Below are positions 7,875-16,003 of a stretch of DNA of 64,000 nt, one piece after another (position 1 is the first letter of the stretch; every line of letters starts with the position of its first letter). This DNA is from Halogeometricum sp. S3BR5-2 (lineage in GTDB: Archaea > Halobacteriota > Halobacteria > Halobacteriales > Haloferacaceae), in NCBI RefSeq assembly GCF_031624635.1, contig NZ_JAMQOQ010000002.1:744001-808000 (forward strand), in the 5' to 3' direction. A program made the translations under genes and the position numbers. The notes below the pieces were generated by a model, which was not told the origin of the DNA, made no database searches, and worked only from the letters and a program-made list of their open reading frames with translations.

Positions 7875-7884
7875 TATTCTTAAA
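7875..7884 (-). promoter_or_regulatory. TATA-like promoter box of the HalOD1 gene
   Basis: Read on the minus strand, TTTAAGAATA lies 21-30 nt before the ATG at 7854, in a locally A+T-rich patch within very G+C-rich DNA. The spacing fits a leaderless haloarchaeal promoter. Confidence 0.45.
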
Positions 7885-7914
7885 CGTCACATTCGTTCGC
7901 AGCGTCTGAGACTA

Positions 7915-7960
7915 TCAGTGATTCCTGAAACTAATTTTATCATATATACCGTTCGTCCGC
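7915..7960. promoter_or_regulatory. A+T-rich island, candidate promoter without an obvious gene
   Basis: About 40 bases including AACTAATTTTATCATATATA (7931-7950) form the most A+T-rich patch seen in this part of the window. The next plus-strand gene starts at 8141, some 190 nt away, too far for a leaderless transcript, and the minus-strand HalOD1 gene has a nearer box. It could drive a long leader or a non-coding RNA in 7970-8140, or be a secondary promoter. Confidence 0.3.
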
Positions 7961-8140
7961 ACACGGAGTTCGAACGGACGCCGCGCAGTCCGTCGATTTC
8001 TCGGCGGCGACCCGTTCGCCCGCGTCGGCGTTCTCGGTCTCGAATCGTGCGAACGGCCGTTCCGGGCGCGTGCGCCGACTCCAAGCGGTCGCGTTCGCAA
8101 CCGGCGATAGAGACAAGTCCGTCTACCCCTTGGCGCTCCT

Positions 8141-8512
8141 ATGGATTGGCAGGTCGGGTTCGCGCTCTTCCTGTCGGCGTTCTGCATCGTCGCACCCACC
8201 CTGCTGTACGTCGGACTCGTCCGCGGCCTCGAACGCCTCCGCGACGACCCGTTCGTCGAACAGGTGCTGTTGCAGATGGACGAGTACGAGGGCGAGAACG
8301 GGCGCGGGTCGGACGACCGAAAGGGGAACCGACGGTCGAACCGCGGGGCGTGGCGCGCGTTCGCGCCGTCGCTGCCGGGGTCGGACGCCGACGGGAGGGA
8401 CCGACGGGACGGGCGGGCGGTCGGCGGCGGGCCGACGTGCTCTCGGTGCGGCGCGCCGAACCCCGAGTACACCCGCTTCTGCGGCGTCTGTCTGGCGAAG
8501 ATAACGAAGTGA
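8141..8512 (+). CDS. membrane-anchored zinc-ribbon protein (DUF7577-like)
   Basis: The 123-residue product has one N-terminal transmembrane helix (about 5-27), a charged middle segment, and a C-terminal zinc ribbon with C100, C103, C114 and C117 (CSRCGAPNPEYTRFCGVC). The ribbon would face the cytoplasm given the Arg-rich sequence after the helix. Haloarchaea encode many such single-helix zinc-ribbon proteins; their role is not established. It converges on sucD, 75 nt away. Zinc binding and orientation are inferences from the motifs. Confidence 0.85.
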   Translation: MDWQVGFALFLSAFCIVAPTLLYVGLVRGLERLRDDPFVEQVLLQMDEYEGENGRGSDDRKGNRRSNRGAWRAFAPSLPGSDADGRDRRDGRAVGGGPTCSRCGAPNPEYTRFCGVCLAKITK

Positions 8513-8587
8513 GCCGTAGCCGGATTCGAGCGCCGAAAGAAGTGAATCGGTCGAGTCGCGCGGGTCGAGTCGAGATTCCCGAGCGGT

Positions 8588-9457
8588 CTACAGGAAGTCT
8601 TCGACGTGTTCGGCGACTTCGTTCGGCGTGTCGCCGACGGGGACGCCGGCGTCGTTGAGCGCGGAAATCTTCGACTCTGCGGTACCGGTACCGGACCCGG
8701 AGACGATGGCGCCGGCGTGGCCCATGCGCTTGCCCGGCGGCGCGGTGCGGCCCGCGATGAAGCCCGCGACGGGCGTGTCCATGTTCTCGGCGATGTAGTG
8801 GGCGGCCTGCTCCTCGTCCTCGCCGCCGATTTCACCGCACATCACGACGGCGTCGGTGTCCTCGTCGGCCTCGAACAGTTCGAGGGCGTCGACGAACGAC
8901 GTGCCGATGATGGGGTCGCCGCCGATGCCGATGGCCGTCGTCTGGCCGATGCCGCGGTCGGTGAGGTTCGAGACGACCTGGTAGGTGAGCGTCCCCGACC
9001 GGGAGACGAGACCGACGTTACCGGACTCGAAGATGTTGCCGGGCAGGATGCCGAGTTTCGCCTCGTCGGGCGTGATGATGCCGGGGCAGTTCGGTCCGAG
9101 GAGGCGCGTGTCGACCTCCGTCAGCCGTTTGTTCACCTTCGCCATGTCCTGCGTCGGGATGCCCTCGGTGATAGCGACCACGAGGTCGAGGTCCGTGTCG
9201 AGGGCCTCGAAGACGGCGTCGCCCGCGAACGCCGGCGGGACGAAGACGACGGAGGCGTCGGCGTCCTCCTCCTCGACGGCCTCGTCGACCGTGTCGTAGA
9301 CGGGGATGCCGTCGACGTCCTGACCGCCCTTGCCGGGCGAGGTGCCGGCGACGACGTTCGTGCCGTACTCCACCATCTGCTGGGTGTGGAACTTGCCCTC
9401 GCCGCCGGTGATGCCCTGTACAACCACGCGCGTGTCGTCGTCGACCAGTATGCTCAT
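8588..9457 (-). CDS. sucD: succinyl-CoA synthetase (ADP-forming) alpha subunit
   Basis: This 289-residue TCA-cycle subunit binds CoA and carries the phosphorylated histidine in the interconversion of succinyl-CoA and succinate with nucleotide phosphorylation. Visible family marks are [13 protein letters not shown] at the N terminus (CoA-binding Rossmann fold), the [12 protein letters not shown] segment, SRSGTLTYQ, and GHAGAI with the phospho-His near residue 247. It overlaps sucC by 4 nt (ATGA) and has GGAGG eight nt before its ATG inside the end of sucC, so the pair is translated as one operon. Length matches bacterial and archaeal SucD. Confidence 0.97.
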   Translation of the reverse strand: MSILVDDDTRVVVQGITGGEGKFHTQQMVEYGTNVVAGTSPGKGGQDVDGIPVYDTVDEAVEEEDADASVVFVPPAFAGDAVFEALDTDLDLVVAITEGIPTQDMAKVNKRLTEVDTRLLGPNCPGIITPDEAKLGILPGNIFESGNVGLVSRSGTLTYQVVSNLTDRGIGQTTAIGIGGDPIIGTSFVDALELFEADEDTDAVVMCGEIGGEDEEQAAHYIAENMDTPVAGFIAGRTAPPGKRMGHAGAIVSGSGTGTAESKISALNDAGVPVGDTPNEVAEHVEDFL

Positions 9458-10599
9458 TGGTTCGCCTCCTGTGCGTTCTCGACGGCCCGTTGGACCGCGT
9501 CTTCGAGCGTCTTCTCGACCTCCACGAGGTCGGTGTTCAGAATCTCCATGCCCTCCTCCGCGTTGGTGCCCGCCAGTCGGACGACCACCTTCTTCGGTAT
9601 CTCGTCGAACGCTTCGAGCGCCTCGTTGATGCCCTTGGCCACCTCGTCGCCGCGGGTGATACCGCCGAAGATGTTGAACACGACGGCGTCGACGTTCTCG
9701 TCGGAGAACACCATGTCGAGGGCGTTCGTCACGCGTTCGGCCTTCGCGCCGCCGCCGATGTCGAGGAAGTTCGCGGGTTCGCCGCCGTAGTGGTCGACGA
9801 GGTCCAGCGTCGTCATCACGAGACCGGCGCCGTTGCCGATGATGCCGACGTTACCCGACAGGCGGACGTAGTCGAAGCCGTAGTCGTTGGCCTTGCGTTC
9901 GAGGTCGTCCTCCGCCGCCTCGTCCTCCATCTCCGCGAGGTCTGGCTGTCGGAACAGGGCGTCGTCGTCGATGTTCATGACGGCGTCGGCCGCGACGATG
10001 TCGCCGTCCGACGTGATCATGACGGGGTTTATCTCGATGTCGGAGGCGTCCTTCTCCTCGTAGAGGTCGTACAGCGTCGTCAGGATGGACGCCACGTCGT
10101 TCGCCACGTCGCGGTCGATGCCCGCGTCGTAGACGACCTTTCGCGCCTGGTAGGGGTGCAGGCCGAACGCGGGGTCGATGTGCTCGCGCGCGATGGCGTC
10201 GGGGTTCTCTTCTGCGACCTCTTCGATGTTGACGCCGCCCTGCGTCGAGACCATCGCCACGGGTTCGCCCTCGCCGCGGTCCATCGTGACGCCGACGTAC
10301 AGTTCGTTCTCGAAGTCGACGCCGGCCTCGACGAGCACCTTCTCGACGGTGTAGCCCTTGAGGTCCATGCCGAGGATGTCCTCGGCGGCCTCGCGGGCCT
10401 CCTCCTCGCTCGTCGCTATCTTGATGCCGCCCGCCTTGCCGCGGCCGCCGACGTGGACCTGCGCCTTGATCGCGGCGGGGTAACCGATATCCTCGACAGC
10501 CACCATCACTTCGTCGACCGACGCCGCGAGGCGGGACTCGGGCACGGGAATCCCCGCCTCGGCGAAGATATCCTTCGCCTGATACTCGTGGAGTTTCAT
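9454..10599 (-). CDS. sucC: succinyl-CoA synthetase (ADP-forming) beta subunit
   Basis: The 381-residue subunit has an N-terminal ATP-grasp fold beginning [20 protein letters not shown] and a C-terminal CoA-ligase half with [17 protein letters not shown] and VVRLAGTN. It binds the nucleotide and succinate and pairs with SucD in an alpha/beta enzyme. It is the first gene of the sucCD operon, read from a TATA-like box 27-34 nt upstream. Acidic composition is typical of halophilic enzymes. No frameshift or missing motif is seen. Confidence 0.97.
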   Translation of the reverse strand: MKLHEYQAKDIFAEAGIPVPESRLAASVDEVMVAVEDIGYPAAIKAQVHVGGRGKAGGIKIATSEEEAREAAEDILGMDLKGYTVEKVLVEAGVDFENELYVGVTMDRGEGEPVAMVSTQGGVNIEEVAEENPDAIAREHIDPAFGLHPYQARKVVYDAGIDRDVANDVASILTTLYDLYEEKDASDIEINPVMITSDGDIVAADAVMNIDDDALFRQPDLAEMEDEAAEDDLERKANDYGFDYVRLSGNVGIIGNGAGLVMTTLDLVDHYGGEPANFLDIGGGAKAERVTNALDMVFSDENVDAVVFNIFGGITRGDEVAKGINEALEAFDEIPKKVVVRLAGTNAEEGMEILNTDLVEVEKTLEDAVQRAVENAQEANQ

Positions 10600-10625
10600 G
10601 CGTTCCTGTGTGCGAATGACGCGCG

Positions 10626-10633
10626 CTTAAATC
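10626..10633 (-). promoter_or_regulatory. TATA-like promoter box of sucCD
   Basis: GATTTAAG on the minus strand lies 27-34 nt before the sucC ATG at 10599, consistent with a leaderless or near-leaderless operon transcript. Confidence 0.45.
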
Positions 10634-10788
10634 CCGTTCATCCGGTACCGATAGGTGGCGCTAACTCCCGCCGAACACCCGCGAGAACTGACCTGTCGGC
10701 GTCGGGCGGGGGCGGTGGGAACGGCGACAAGCGGACAATATCGGGGAGCACTCGAAGGGCTATCACGGGGGCGCCCGCAGGCCGGGGC

Positions 10789-11760
10789 ATGGAGTACACC
10801 ACTCTGGGCGACACGGGGACGAAAGTGTCCAAACTCTGTCTCGGTTGTATGAGCTTCGGCGACCCGGCCGAGGGCGGCGAGATGTTCGAGTGGACCGTCG
10901 GAGAGGAGCGGGCGACGGAGGTCATCGACCGCGCGATAGAGCTCGGAATCAACTTCTTCGACACCGCGAACATCTACTCGAACGGCGACTCCGAACGCAT
11001 CCTCGGCAGCGCGCTCTCCGAGCACGACCGGGACGAGCAGGTGGTCGCGACGAAGGTGTGGGGACAGATGCGCGAGGACGACCCGAACTCCGGCGGCCTC
11101 TCGCGGAAGACCGTCGAGCAGGAGTTGGAGAACTCCCTCGACCGACTCGGGATGGACGCGGTGGACCTCTACCAGATTCACCGGTGGGACCCGCAGACGC
11201 CGATTCGGGAGACGCTGGGCGCCCTCGACGACGCGGTGCGCCGCGGGAAGACGCGTTACGTCGGCGCGAGTTCGATGTGGGCCCACCAGTTCGCGGACGC
11301 CCTCCACACCTCCGAGCGGTTCGGGCTGGAGCGGTTCGCGACGATGCAGAACCACTACAACCTCCTGTACAGGGAAGAGGAGCGCGAGATGCTGCCGCTC
11401 TGCGAGACGGAGGACGTCGGCGTCATCCCGTGGTCGCCGCTGGCCGGGGGGTACCTCGCCCGCCCGCACGAGGAGGCCGACGAGATGCGCGAGCGGACCG
11501 CGGGCCGCTACGACTCCCCGCAGAGCCGCGAGATCAACGGGCGCGTTCAGGAACTCGCCGACGAGAAGGGGGCCTCGATGAGTCAGATCGGACTGGCGTG
11601 GTTGCTCCACAAAGAGGGCGTGACCGCGCCCATCTACGGCACGTCGAGCGTCGAACACCTGGAGGAGGCCGTCGAGGCGGTCGAGATGGACCTCTCCGAT
11701 TCGGACGTGGCGTATCTCGAAGAGCCCTACGAGCCGATGCCCGTCCTCGGACACGAGTAG
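10789..11760 (+). CDS. aldo/keto reductase
   Basis: A 323-residue NAD(P)H-dependent carbonyl reductase with a TIM-barrel fold. The catalytic tetrad is visible: Asp and Tyr in NFFDTANIYSNG (about 53-64), Lys in VVATKVWG, and His in DLYQIHRWD. The opening MEYTTLGDTGTKVSKLCLGCM is typical of AKR13/YajO-like enzymes often annotated as 1-deoxyxylulose-5-phosphate synthase YajO or general aldo/keto reductases. Start chosen at ATG 10789; the same frame is open upstream across sucC but that part is antisense shadow. Substrate unknown. It is followed after 90 nt by an alcohol dehydrogenase gene on the same strand. Confidence 0.92.
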   Translation: MEYTTLGDTGTKVSKLCLGCMSFGDPAEGGEMFEWTVGEERATEVIDRAIELGINFFDTANIYSNGDSERILGSALSEHDRDEQVVATKVWGQMREDDPNSGGLSRKTVEQELENSLDRLGMDAVDLYQIHRWDPQTPIRETLGALDDAVRRGKTRYVGASSMWAHQFADALHTSERFGLERFATMQNHYNLLYREEEREMLPLCETEDVGVIPWSPLAGGYLARPHEEADEMRERTAGRYDSPQSREINGRVQELADEKGASMSQIGLAWLLHKEGVTAPIYGTSSVEHLEEAVEAVEMDLSDSDVAYLEEPYEPMPVLGHE

Positions 11761-11850
11761 TCGCAACCGCGAGGCGGGAACGGAACGGAACCGGGCCGCG
11801 GAGCCGAACCAGCAACCAGCGTTAACGCCCCGGCGTCCGAACCCCGGGTC

Positions 11851-12867
11851 ATGCGCGCCGCAGCATTCGCCGAACTGACCGGACCGGACGGCGTGGAGAT
11901 GGTCGACCGAGCGGACCCCGAACCGGGGCCGGGCGAGGCCGTCGTCGACGTCGACGCGTGTTCCATCAACCGCCACGACCTCTGGATTCTCGACGGCGAC
12001 TCCGCGATGGTCGACGCCGACGACCTCCCGTTCGTCAGCGGTCTCGACGTGGCGGGGACGGTGCGCGCCGTCGCCGACGGCGTGACCGCCGTCGAACCGG
12101 ACGACCGGGTCGTCCTCTGCCCGAACGAGACCTGCGGGACGTGTCGCTTCTGCCGCGAGGGGCCGGAGAACCTCTGTGAGAACTTCTCGCTGTACCACGG
12201 CGGCCTCGCCGAACGGGCGCGCGTGCGGGCGGACAGACTCGTCGCCCTGCCCGACGCCGTCGATACCACGACGGCCGCCGCCCTCCCCACCGCGTACATG
12301 ACCGCCTACCACATGCTCCGGAAAGCGGGGGTGGGGGCGAACGACCTCGTGTTCGTTCCGGGAGCGACGGGCGGCGTCGGCGTCGCGGCCGTCCAACTCG
12401 CGAACGCCCTCGGCGCGCGGAGCGTCGGCACCTCCTCCTCGGCGTCGAAACTCGACCGGATGACGGAGTTGGGCCTCGACCACGCCGTCGAGGGCACCGA
12501 CCCCGACGAACTGCGCGAGGCCGTCGCGGACGTGGGACCGGCCGACGCCGTCGTCAACCATCTCGGCGGCGAGTACACCCAACTCGGCCTCGACGCCCTC
12601 CGCCGCGGGGGTCGGATGACCGTCTGCGGCCGGACGGCGGGGCGCTACTCGGAGATAGACATCCCGCAGTTGTTCTTACAGCACAAAGAGGTGCTCGGCA
12701 GCACGATGGGCACGCAGACGGAGTTGGAGCGACTGGTCGGTCTCGTCGCCGACGGCGAGTTCTCCCCGGAAATAGACGAGACGTATTCCCTAGAAGAGAC
12801 GGGCGAGGCGTTCCGCGCGATGGCGGAACGAGAGAGCGTCGGGAAACTCGTCGTGACGAACGACTAG
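11851..12867 (+). CDS. zinc-dependent alcohol dehydrogenase family protein (MDR)
   Basis: The 338-residue medium-chain dehydrogenase/reductase has an N-terminal GroES-like domain with the four structural zinc cysteines in CGTCRFCREGPENLC (about residues 92-109) and a Rossmann domain with VFVPGATGGVGVAAVQLA (about 168-185). The usual first catalytic zinc ligand Cys is seen in DVDACSINRHDLW near residue 38. It should oxidise an alcohol or reduce an enone with NAD(P)(H); substrate unknown. GTG-free ATG start with GTTAACG sequence upstream. Likely independent of the SDR gene downstream because a palindromic repeat element lies between them. Confidence 0.9.
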   Translation: MRAAAFAELTGPDGVEMVDRADPEPGPGEAVVDVDACSINRHDLWILDGDSAMVDADDLPFVSGLDVAGTVRAVADGVTAVEPDDRVVLCPNETCGTCRFCREGPENLCENFSLYHGGLAERARVRADRLVALPDAVDTTTAAALPTAYMTAYHMLRKAGVGANDLVFVPGATGGVGVAAVQLANALGARSVGTSSSASKLDRMTELGLDHAVEGTDPDELREAVADVGPADAVVNHLGGEYTQLGLDALRRGGRMTVCGRTAGRYSEIDIPQLFLQHKEVLGSTMGTQTELERLVGLVADGEFSPEIDETYSLEETGEAFRAMAERESVGKLVVTND

Positions 12868-12913
12868 GTGTAGCGAACCGAAGCGCGGCGAACCGCAACG
12901 ACGAGAACAGTTC

Positions 12914-13023
12914 GGAAGCCCCCGGTCGCTCGACGGCTGCGACTCGCTGCGGTCCTCGTCGCTCGCTTCGCTCGCTCCTGCGGTCCTTACTTCGTCTCGC
13001 TCGCCGAGCGACCGGCCCCTTCC
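12914..13023. repeat. palindromic intergenic repeat element
   Basis: A 110-nt element bounded by 19-nt inverted repeats: the left arm 12914-12932 and right arm 13005-13023 match at 16 of 19 positions, including a perfect 11-base core CCGGTCGCTCG / CGAGCGACCGG. The interior is built of degenerate GCTCGC-TTCG-type units and two direct copies of CTGCGGTCC. Such elements resemble REP-like or non-autonomous mini-elements scattered in haloarchaeal intergenic regions. It separates two same-strand oxidoreductase genes and may fold into a long stem in RNA. Confidence 0.6.
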
Positions 13024-13114
13024 AGTCCCGCCCGCCGGCGGTTTCTCCGCTCAGCGACACGTGTGAGGGTGTTCGGTTCAGCGGCGTCTCCCCGAACACC
13101 GGCCGACGACGACA

Positions 13115-13122
13115 ACTTATGG
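13115..13122 (+). promoter_or_regulatory. TATA-like promoter box of the SDR gene
   Basis: ACTTATGG lies 23-30 nt before the ATG at 13145, supporting that start and a transcript separate from the upstream alcohol dehydrogenase. Confidence 0.45.
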
Positions 13123-13144
13123 CACCCGCCGTCGACGCCTCGGT

Positions 13145-13924
13145 ATGGGAGTCATCGACAGATTCAGACTCGACGGCGAGACGGCCATCGTGACCGGCGG
13201 CAACCGCGGCATCGGCCGCGCCATCGCGGGGGCCCTCGCGGAGGCGGGCGCCGACGTGGTCGTGGCGAACCGGAACGCCGACGCGGGGGCCGTCGCCGCC
13301 GAGGAGATAGCCGACGCGACGGGCGCGGAGACGCTGGCCGTCCCCGTCGACGTCGCCGACGAGGACTCGGTGCGGTCGATGGTGAACGCGACTTTGGAGG
13401 AGTTCGGCGACGTCGACGTCCTCGTGAACAACGCCGGTATCGTCGTCCACGAGGGCATCGAGGACATGACCTTAGAGGAGTGGAACCGAGTGGTAGAGAC
13501 GAACCTCACGGGCGTCTTCCTCTGCTCGAAGTACGCGGGCGAACCGATGCGCGCCGGCGACGGCGGGAGCATCGTCAGCGTCTCCTCGATGTCGGCGTTC
13601 ATCGCCAACTACCCCCAGCGACAGGTCGCCTACAACGCCTCTAAGGGCGGCGTCGAATCGTTCACCCGGCAACTCGCCTCCGAGTGGGCCGAACACGACG
13701 TGCGCGTGAACACCGTCGCGCCGGGTTACATCCGCACCGACAACACCGACCAGGCCGACGCCATCGACCCCGACATCGACGAGGTGTGGAAGGGCGAGAT
13801 GCTGATGGAGGACATCGCGCCGCCGGAGGACGTGGCGCCGACCGTCGTCTACCTCGCCAGCGACGCCGCGCGGTACGTCACCGGCGCCTCCGTCGTCGTC
13901 GACGGCGGGTACATGGTCCGGTGA
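13145..13924 (+). CDS. short-chain dehydrogenase/reductase (SDR)
   Basis: A 259-residue classical SDR with the dinucleotide motif VTGGNRGIGRAIAG at about 17-30, NNAG near residue 96, and the catalytic Ser (SVSSMSAF about 146) and YNASK (about 161-165). The C terminus ends with the usual TGASVVVDGGY. It reduces or oxidises a carbonyl/alcohol with NAD(P)(H); it could be a 3-oxoacyl-ACP reductase-like or sugar/polyol dehydrogenase. The substrate cannot be told. The gene converges on a tiny zinc-ribbon gene 6 nt away. Confidence 0.93.
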   Translation: MGVIDRFRLDGETAIVTGGNRGIGRAIAGALAEAGADVVVANRNADAGAVAAEEIADATGAETLAVPVDVADEDSVRSMVNATLEEFGDVDVLVNNAGIVVHEGIEDMTLEEWNRVVETNLTGVFLCSKYAGEPMRAGDGGSIVSVSSMSAFIANYPQRQVAYNASKGGVESFTRQLASEWAEHDVRVNTVAPGYIRTDNTDQADAIDPDIDEVWKGEMLMEDIAPPEDVAPTVVYLASDAARYVTGASVVVDGGYMVR

Positions 13925-13930
13925 GCGCCG

Positions 13931-14134
13931 TCACTCCGCGTAGAGGCGCACGAGGCCGCACCCGGGGCAGACGTAGGCCTGCACCTCGTTCCCGTCTCGG
14001 CCGTGCAACCGTTCCCTGCCGCCGGCGTCGACGCGGAGTCCGTTCGCGTCGTTCGTCGTCTCGTGCGTGGCTTCGTCCATGGCGAACTCGCAGTCGGGGC
14101 ACGTTCTGGGGGGCACGGGTTCACTCCGCCGCAC
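13931..14134 (-). CDS. small zinc-ribbon protein
   Basis: The 67-residue product carries two CxxC knuckles, CPDC (about 12-15) and CPGC near the C terminus (YVCPGCGLVRLY), as in a zinc ribbon. The second half reads like the haloarchaeal small proteins that display a CPxCG motif. It starts at GTG 14134; a second GTG six codons later is an alternative start. It is divergent from the quinone reductase gene, whose TATA-like box overlaps this start. Function unknown; perhaps a nucleic-acid or protein-binding adaptor. Confidence 0.75.
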   Translation of the reverse strand: MRRSEPVPPRTCPDCEFAMDEATHETTNDANGLRVDAGGRERLHGRDGNEVQAYVCPGCGLVRLYAE

Positions 14135-14137
14135 TCA

Positions 14138-14143
14138 TTTATC
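14138..14143 (+). promoter_or_regulatory. TATA-like promoter box of the quinone oxidoreductase gene
   Basis: TTTATC lies 26-31 nt before the ATG at 14169 and just beside the divergent zinc-ribbon start, so the two genes share a very short control region. Confidence 0.5.
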
Positions 14144-14168
14144 AAGCCCGGTGTCGAACCGACGGCCG

Positions 14169-15125
14169 ATGCGCGCAGTCAGGTTCCACGAGCACGGAGG
14201 CCCGGACGTACTGACCGTCGACGACGTGGACGAACCCGAACCGGGGTACGGCGAGGTCGTCGTGGAGGTCGGCGCCGCCGGCGTCAACCCGGTGGACACG
14301 TACTTCCGCGAGGGGGCGTACCCGGTCCCGAGTCTCCCGTTCGTCCCCGGGTCGGACCTCGCGGGCACCGTCGTCTCCGTCGGTGACGGCGTCGAGCGAT
14401 TCTCCCTCGGCGACCGGGTGTTCGGCACCGGCCTCGGCAACGGCCGACCGGGCACCTACGCCGAGCAGGTGGCCGCACCCGCCGACTCGCTCGCGCATCT
14501 CTCGGAGGACGCGGAGTTGGCCGACGCGGCCGCACTCGCCCTCGTCGGCACGACGGCGTGGCGCGCCCTCGTCCACCACGCGGCCGTCGAACCCGCCGAG
14601 ACGGTGCTGATACACGGCGGGAGCGGCGGCGTCGGGCACGTCGCCGTCCAACTGGCGGGGGCGATGGGCGCGCGCGTCCTCGCTACGGCCTCTCCCGACC
14701 ACCACGACGCCCTTCGTGACCTCGGCGCCGAGTCCGTCTTCGACTACCGCCGCGACGACCTCTCGTCGGTCATCTCGGAGGCGGGCGCGCCCGACGTCGT
14801 CCTCGACACCCACATGGACCGCTACCTCCAACTGAACGCGAACGTCGCCGCCGACGGCGCCCGCATCGTCGGCGTCGGCAACGACACCGCCGAGGGCGGG
14901 TTCGACGACATCGGCGTCACGAAGTCGAAGGAACTGCGCTACCAGTTCATGTCGATGTTCAACACGCCCGACCCGAGCGAGGTGCTTGCGCGCCTCAACG
15001 AACTCCTCGTCTCCGGGACCGTCGAACCGGTCATCCACGACACCTACACCCTCGAAGCGGCCGGCGACGCCCAGCGCACCGTCCTCAACGACAGTTTCGT
15101 CGGGAAACTCGTGCTCGTCCCCTGA
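14169..15125 (+). CDS. NADPH:quinone reductase-like MDR oxidoreductase
   Basis: A 318-residue zinc-free MDR enzyme: it lacks the structural cysteine cluster seen in the alcohol dehydrogenase at 11851. It starts MRAVRFHEHGGPDVL, the classical quinone oxidoreductase opening, and has the NADPH motif IHGGSGGVGHVAVQLA near residue 145. It probably reduces quinones or enones. Start chosen at ATG 14169, 26 nt after a TATA-like box; the frame is open upstream but antisense to the zinc-ribbon gene. Single-gene transcript by spacing. Confidence 0.92.
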   Translation: MRAVRFHEHGGPDVLTVDDVDEPEPGYGEVVVEVGAAGVNPVDTYFREGAYPVPSLPFVPGSDLAGTVVSVGDGVERFSLGDRVFGTGLGNGRPGTYAEQVAAPADSLAHLSEDAELADAAALALVGTTAWRALVHHAAVEPAETVLIHGGSGGVGHVAVQLAGAMGARVLATASPDHHDALRDLGAESVFDYRRDDLSSVISEAGAPDVVLDTHMDRYLQLNANVAADGARIVGVGNDTAEGGFDDIGVTKSKELRYQFMSMFNTPDPSEVLARLNELLVSGTVEPVIHDTYTLEAAGDAQRTVLNDSFVGKLVLVP

Positions 15126-15155
15126 GCGGGCGTCGACCGTTCGCCCATAACGGAC

Positions 15156-15163
15156 AGATATTT
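15156..15163 (+). promoter_or_regulatory. TATA-like promoter box of the 45-aa zinc-ribbon gene
   Basis: AGATATTT lies 25-32 nt before the ATG at 15188, which helps establish that this very small frame is a real gene. Confidence 0.5.
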
Positions 15164-15187
15164 GTCACTACTGCGGGAACGGCCGTC

Positions 15188-15325
15188 ATGGGTCACTGTC
15201 CCGACTGCGGCGAGGAGCTAGTGGAAGTGGTCGAGAGCGACACGGCGGCGAAGTTCAGCACCGGCAGGGTGTGGGAGTGTTCGGAGTGCGGCGCGATTCT
15301 GGGCGTGACGAAAATCGGAACCTGA
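15188..15325 (+). CDS. 45-aa double CxxCG zinc micro-protein
   Basis: The product is only 45 residues, with CPDCG at residues 4-8 and CSECG at 31-35, the paired knuckles of a zinc ribbon. Between them is a short beta-rich segment (AAKFSTGRVWE). Haloarchaea encode many proteins under 70 residues with two such knuckles; in Haloferax several are expressed and some affect motility or biofilm, but this one has no known role. A well-placed TATA-like box and a clear ATG support it. It is the smallest soluble gene in the window and easily missed by gene finders. Confidence 0.75.
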   Translation: MGHCPDCGEELVEVVESDTAAKFSTGRVWECSECGAILGVTKIGT

Positions 15326-15370
15326 GCGTGCGGCGTCGGGGGCGCAGCGACCGCGTTCGCGTTCGCCGCC

Positions 15371-15766
15371 TCAGCGGTACGCCTCGCGGAGGTACACCAG
15401 CGCCGCGCCGAACATCGCCAGGTTGCCGAAGAACGCGAGTCGCTCGCCGCTGGCGTCGCCCTCCTCGTTCCAGAAGTCGTGCATCGTCGTCGTCACCACC
15501 GCGAGGAACGTGACGACGGCCCCCGTCGCGAGGCGGGGAAGCCGCCAGGCCGCGAGGAGCAGTCCGCTCGTGAACATCATCCCGGAGGCGAACGGGGCCA
15601 TCAGTTCCGGCATCGGCACGCCCGCGGACTCGGCGTACTCTACCTGCCCGTCCATGTCGCGGAAGTCCTCGGAGGCCTGAAGCGCCAGACCGAGGCCGAA
15701 CAGCACGCGGCCGAGCGTCGACAGGGAACGCGTCGCGTCGGGGGTCGTCTCGGAGTCGTCTGCCAT
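15371..15766 (-). CDS. DoxX-like four-helix membrane protein
   Basis: The 131-residue product has an acidic N terminus followed by about four hydrophobic helices, with RVLFGLGLALQASEDFRD in the first and ASGMMFTSGLLLAAW in the second, as in the DoxX family. The family includes quinol oxidase subunits and many uncharacterised membrane proteins; this one is probably of the latter kind. Start chosen at ATG 15766 (MADDSETT) because the upstream extension is not halophilic in composition. It converges on the 45-aa zinc protein. Confidence 0.82.
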   Translation of the reverse strand: MADDSETTPDATRSLSTLGRVLFGLGLALQASEDFRDMDGQVEYAESAGVPMPELMAPFASGMMFTSGLLLAAWRLPRLATGAVVTFLAVVTTTMHDFWNEEGDASGERLAFFGNLAMFGAALVYLREAYR

Positions 15767-15967
15767 ACGGTACCACTGATACGCCGCCGACATAAGCCTA
15801 CGTGCCCGCCCGGCACGAAACGGCGTTCGGTAAGTGGTCTCATCCGACGCGGCACATATAGTCACCCACATCACCGCGGAGCGACAGAAACGGACGAACG
15901 TTTCTTCAGGGGACGGCTACGAGCGAACCCGTCGATTTCTCGGCCGATTTCGGACGCACATCGTGTT

Positions 15968-15975
15968 GTTTATCA
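15968..15975 (+). promoter_or_regulatory. TATA-like promoter box of the first NSS transporter
   Basis: GTTTATCA lies 29-36 nt before the ATG at 16004 in an A+T-rich patch. The preceding 200 nt hold no gene. Confidence 0.45.
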
Positions 15976-16003
15976 CGTTTTCGTCTGGTACGGAGAGACA
16001 GAC

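Noticed and set aside
9457-10788. N-terminal extension of the aldo/keto reductase across sucC
   Set aside because: It is antisense to sucC, has no homologous domain, and the AKR family start matches ATG 10789.
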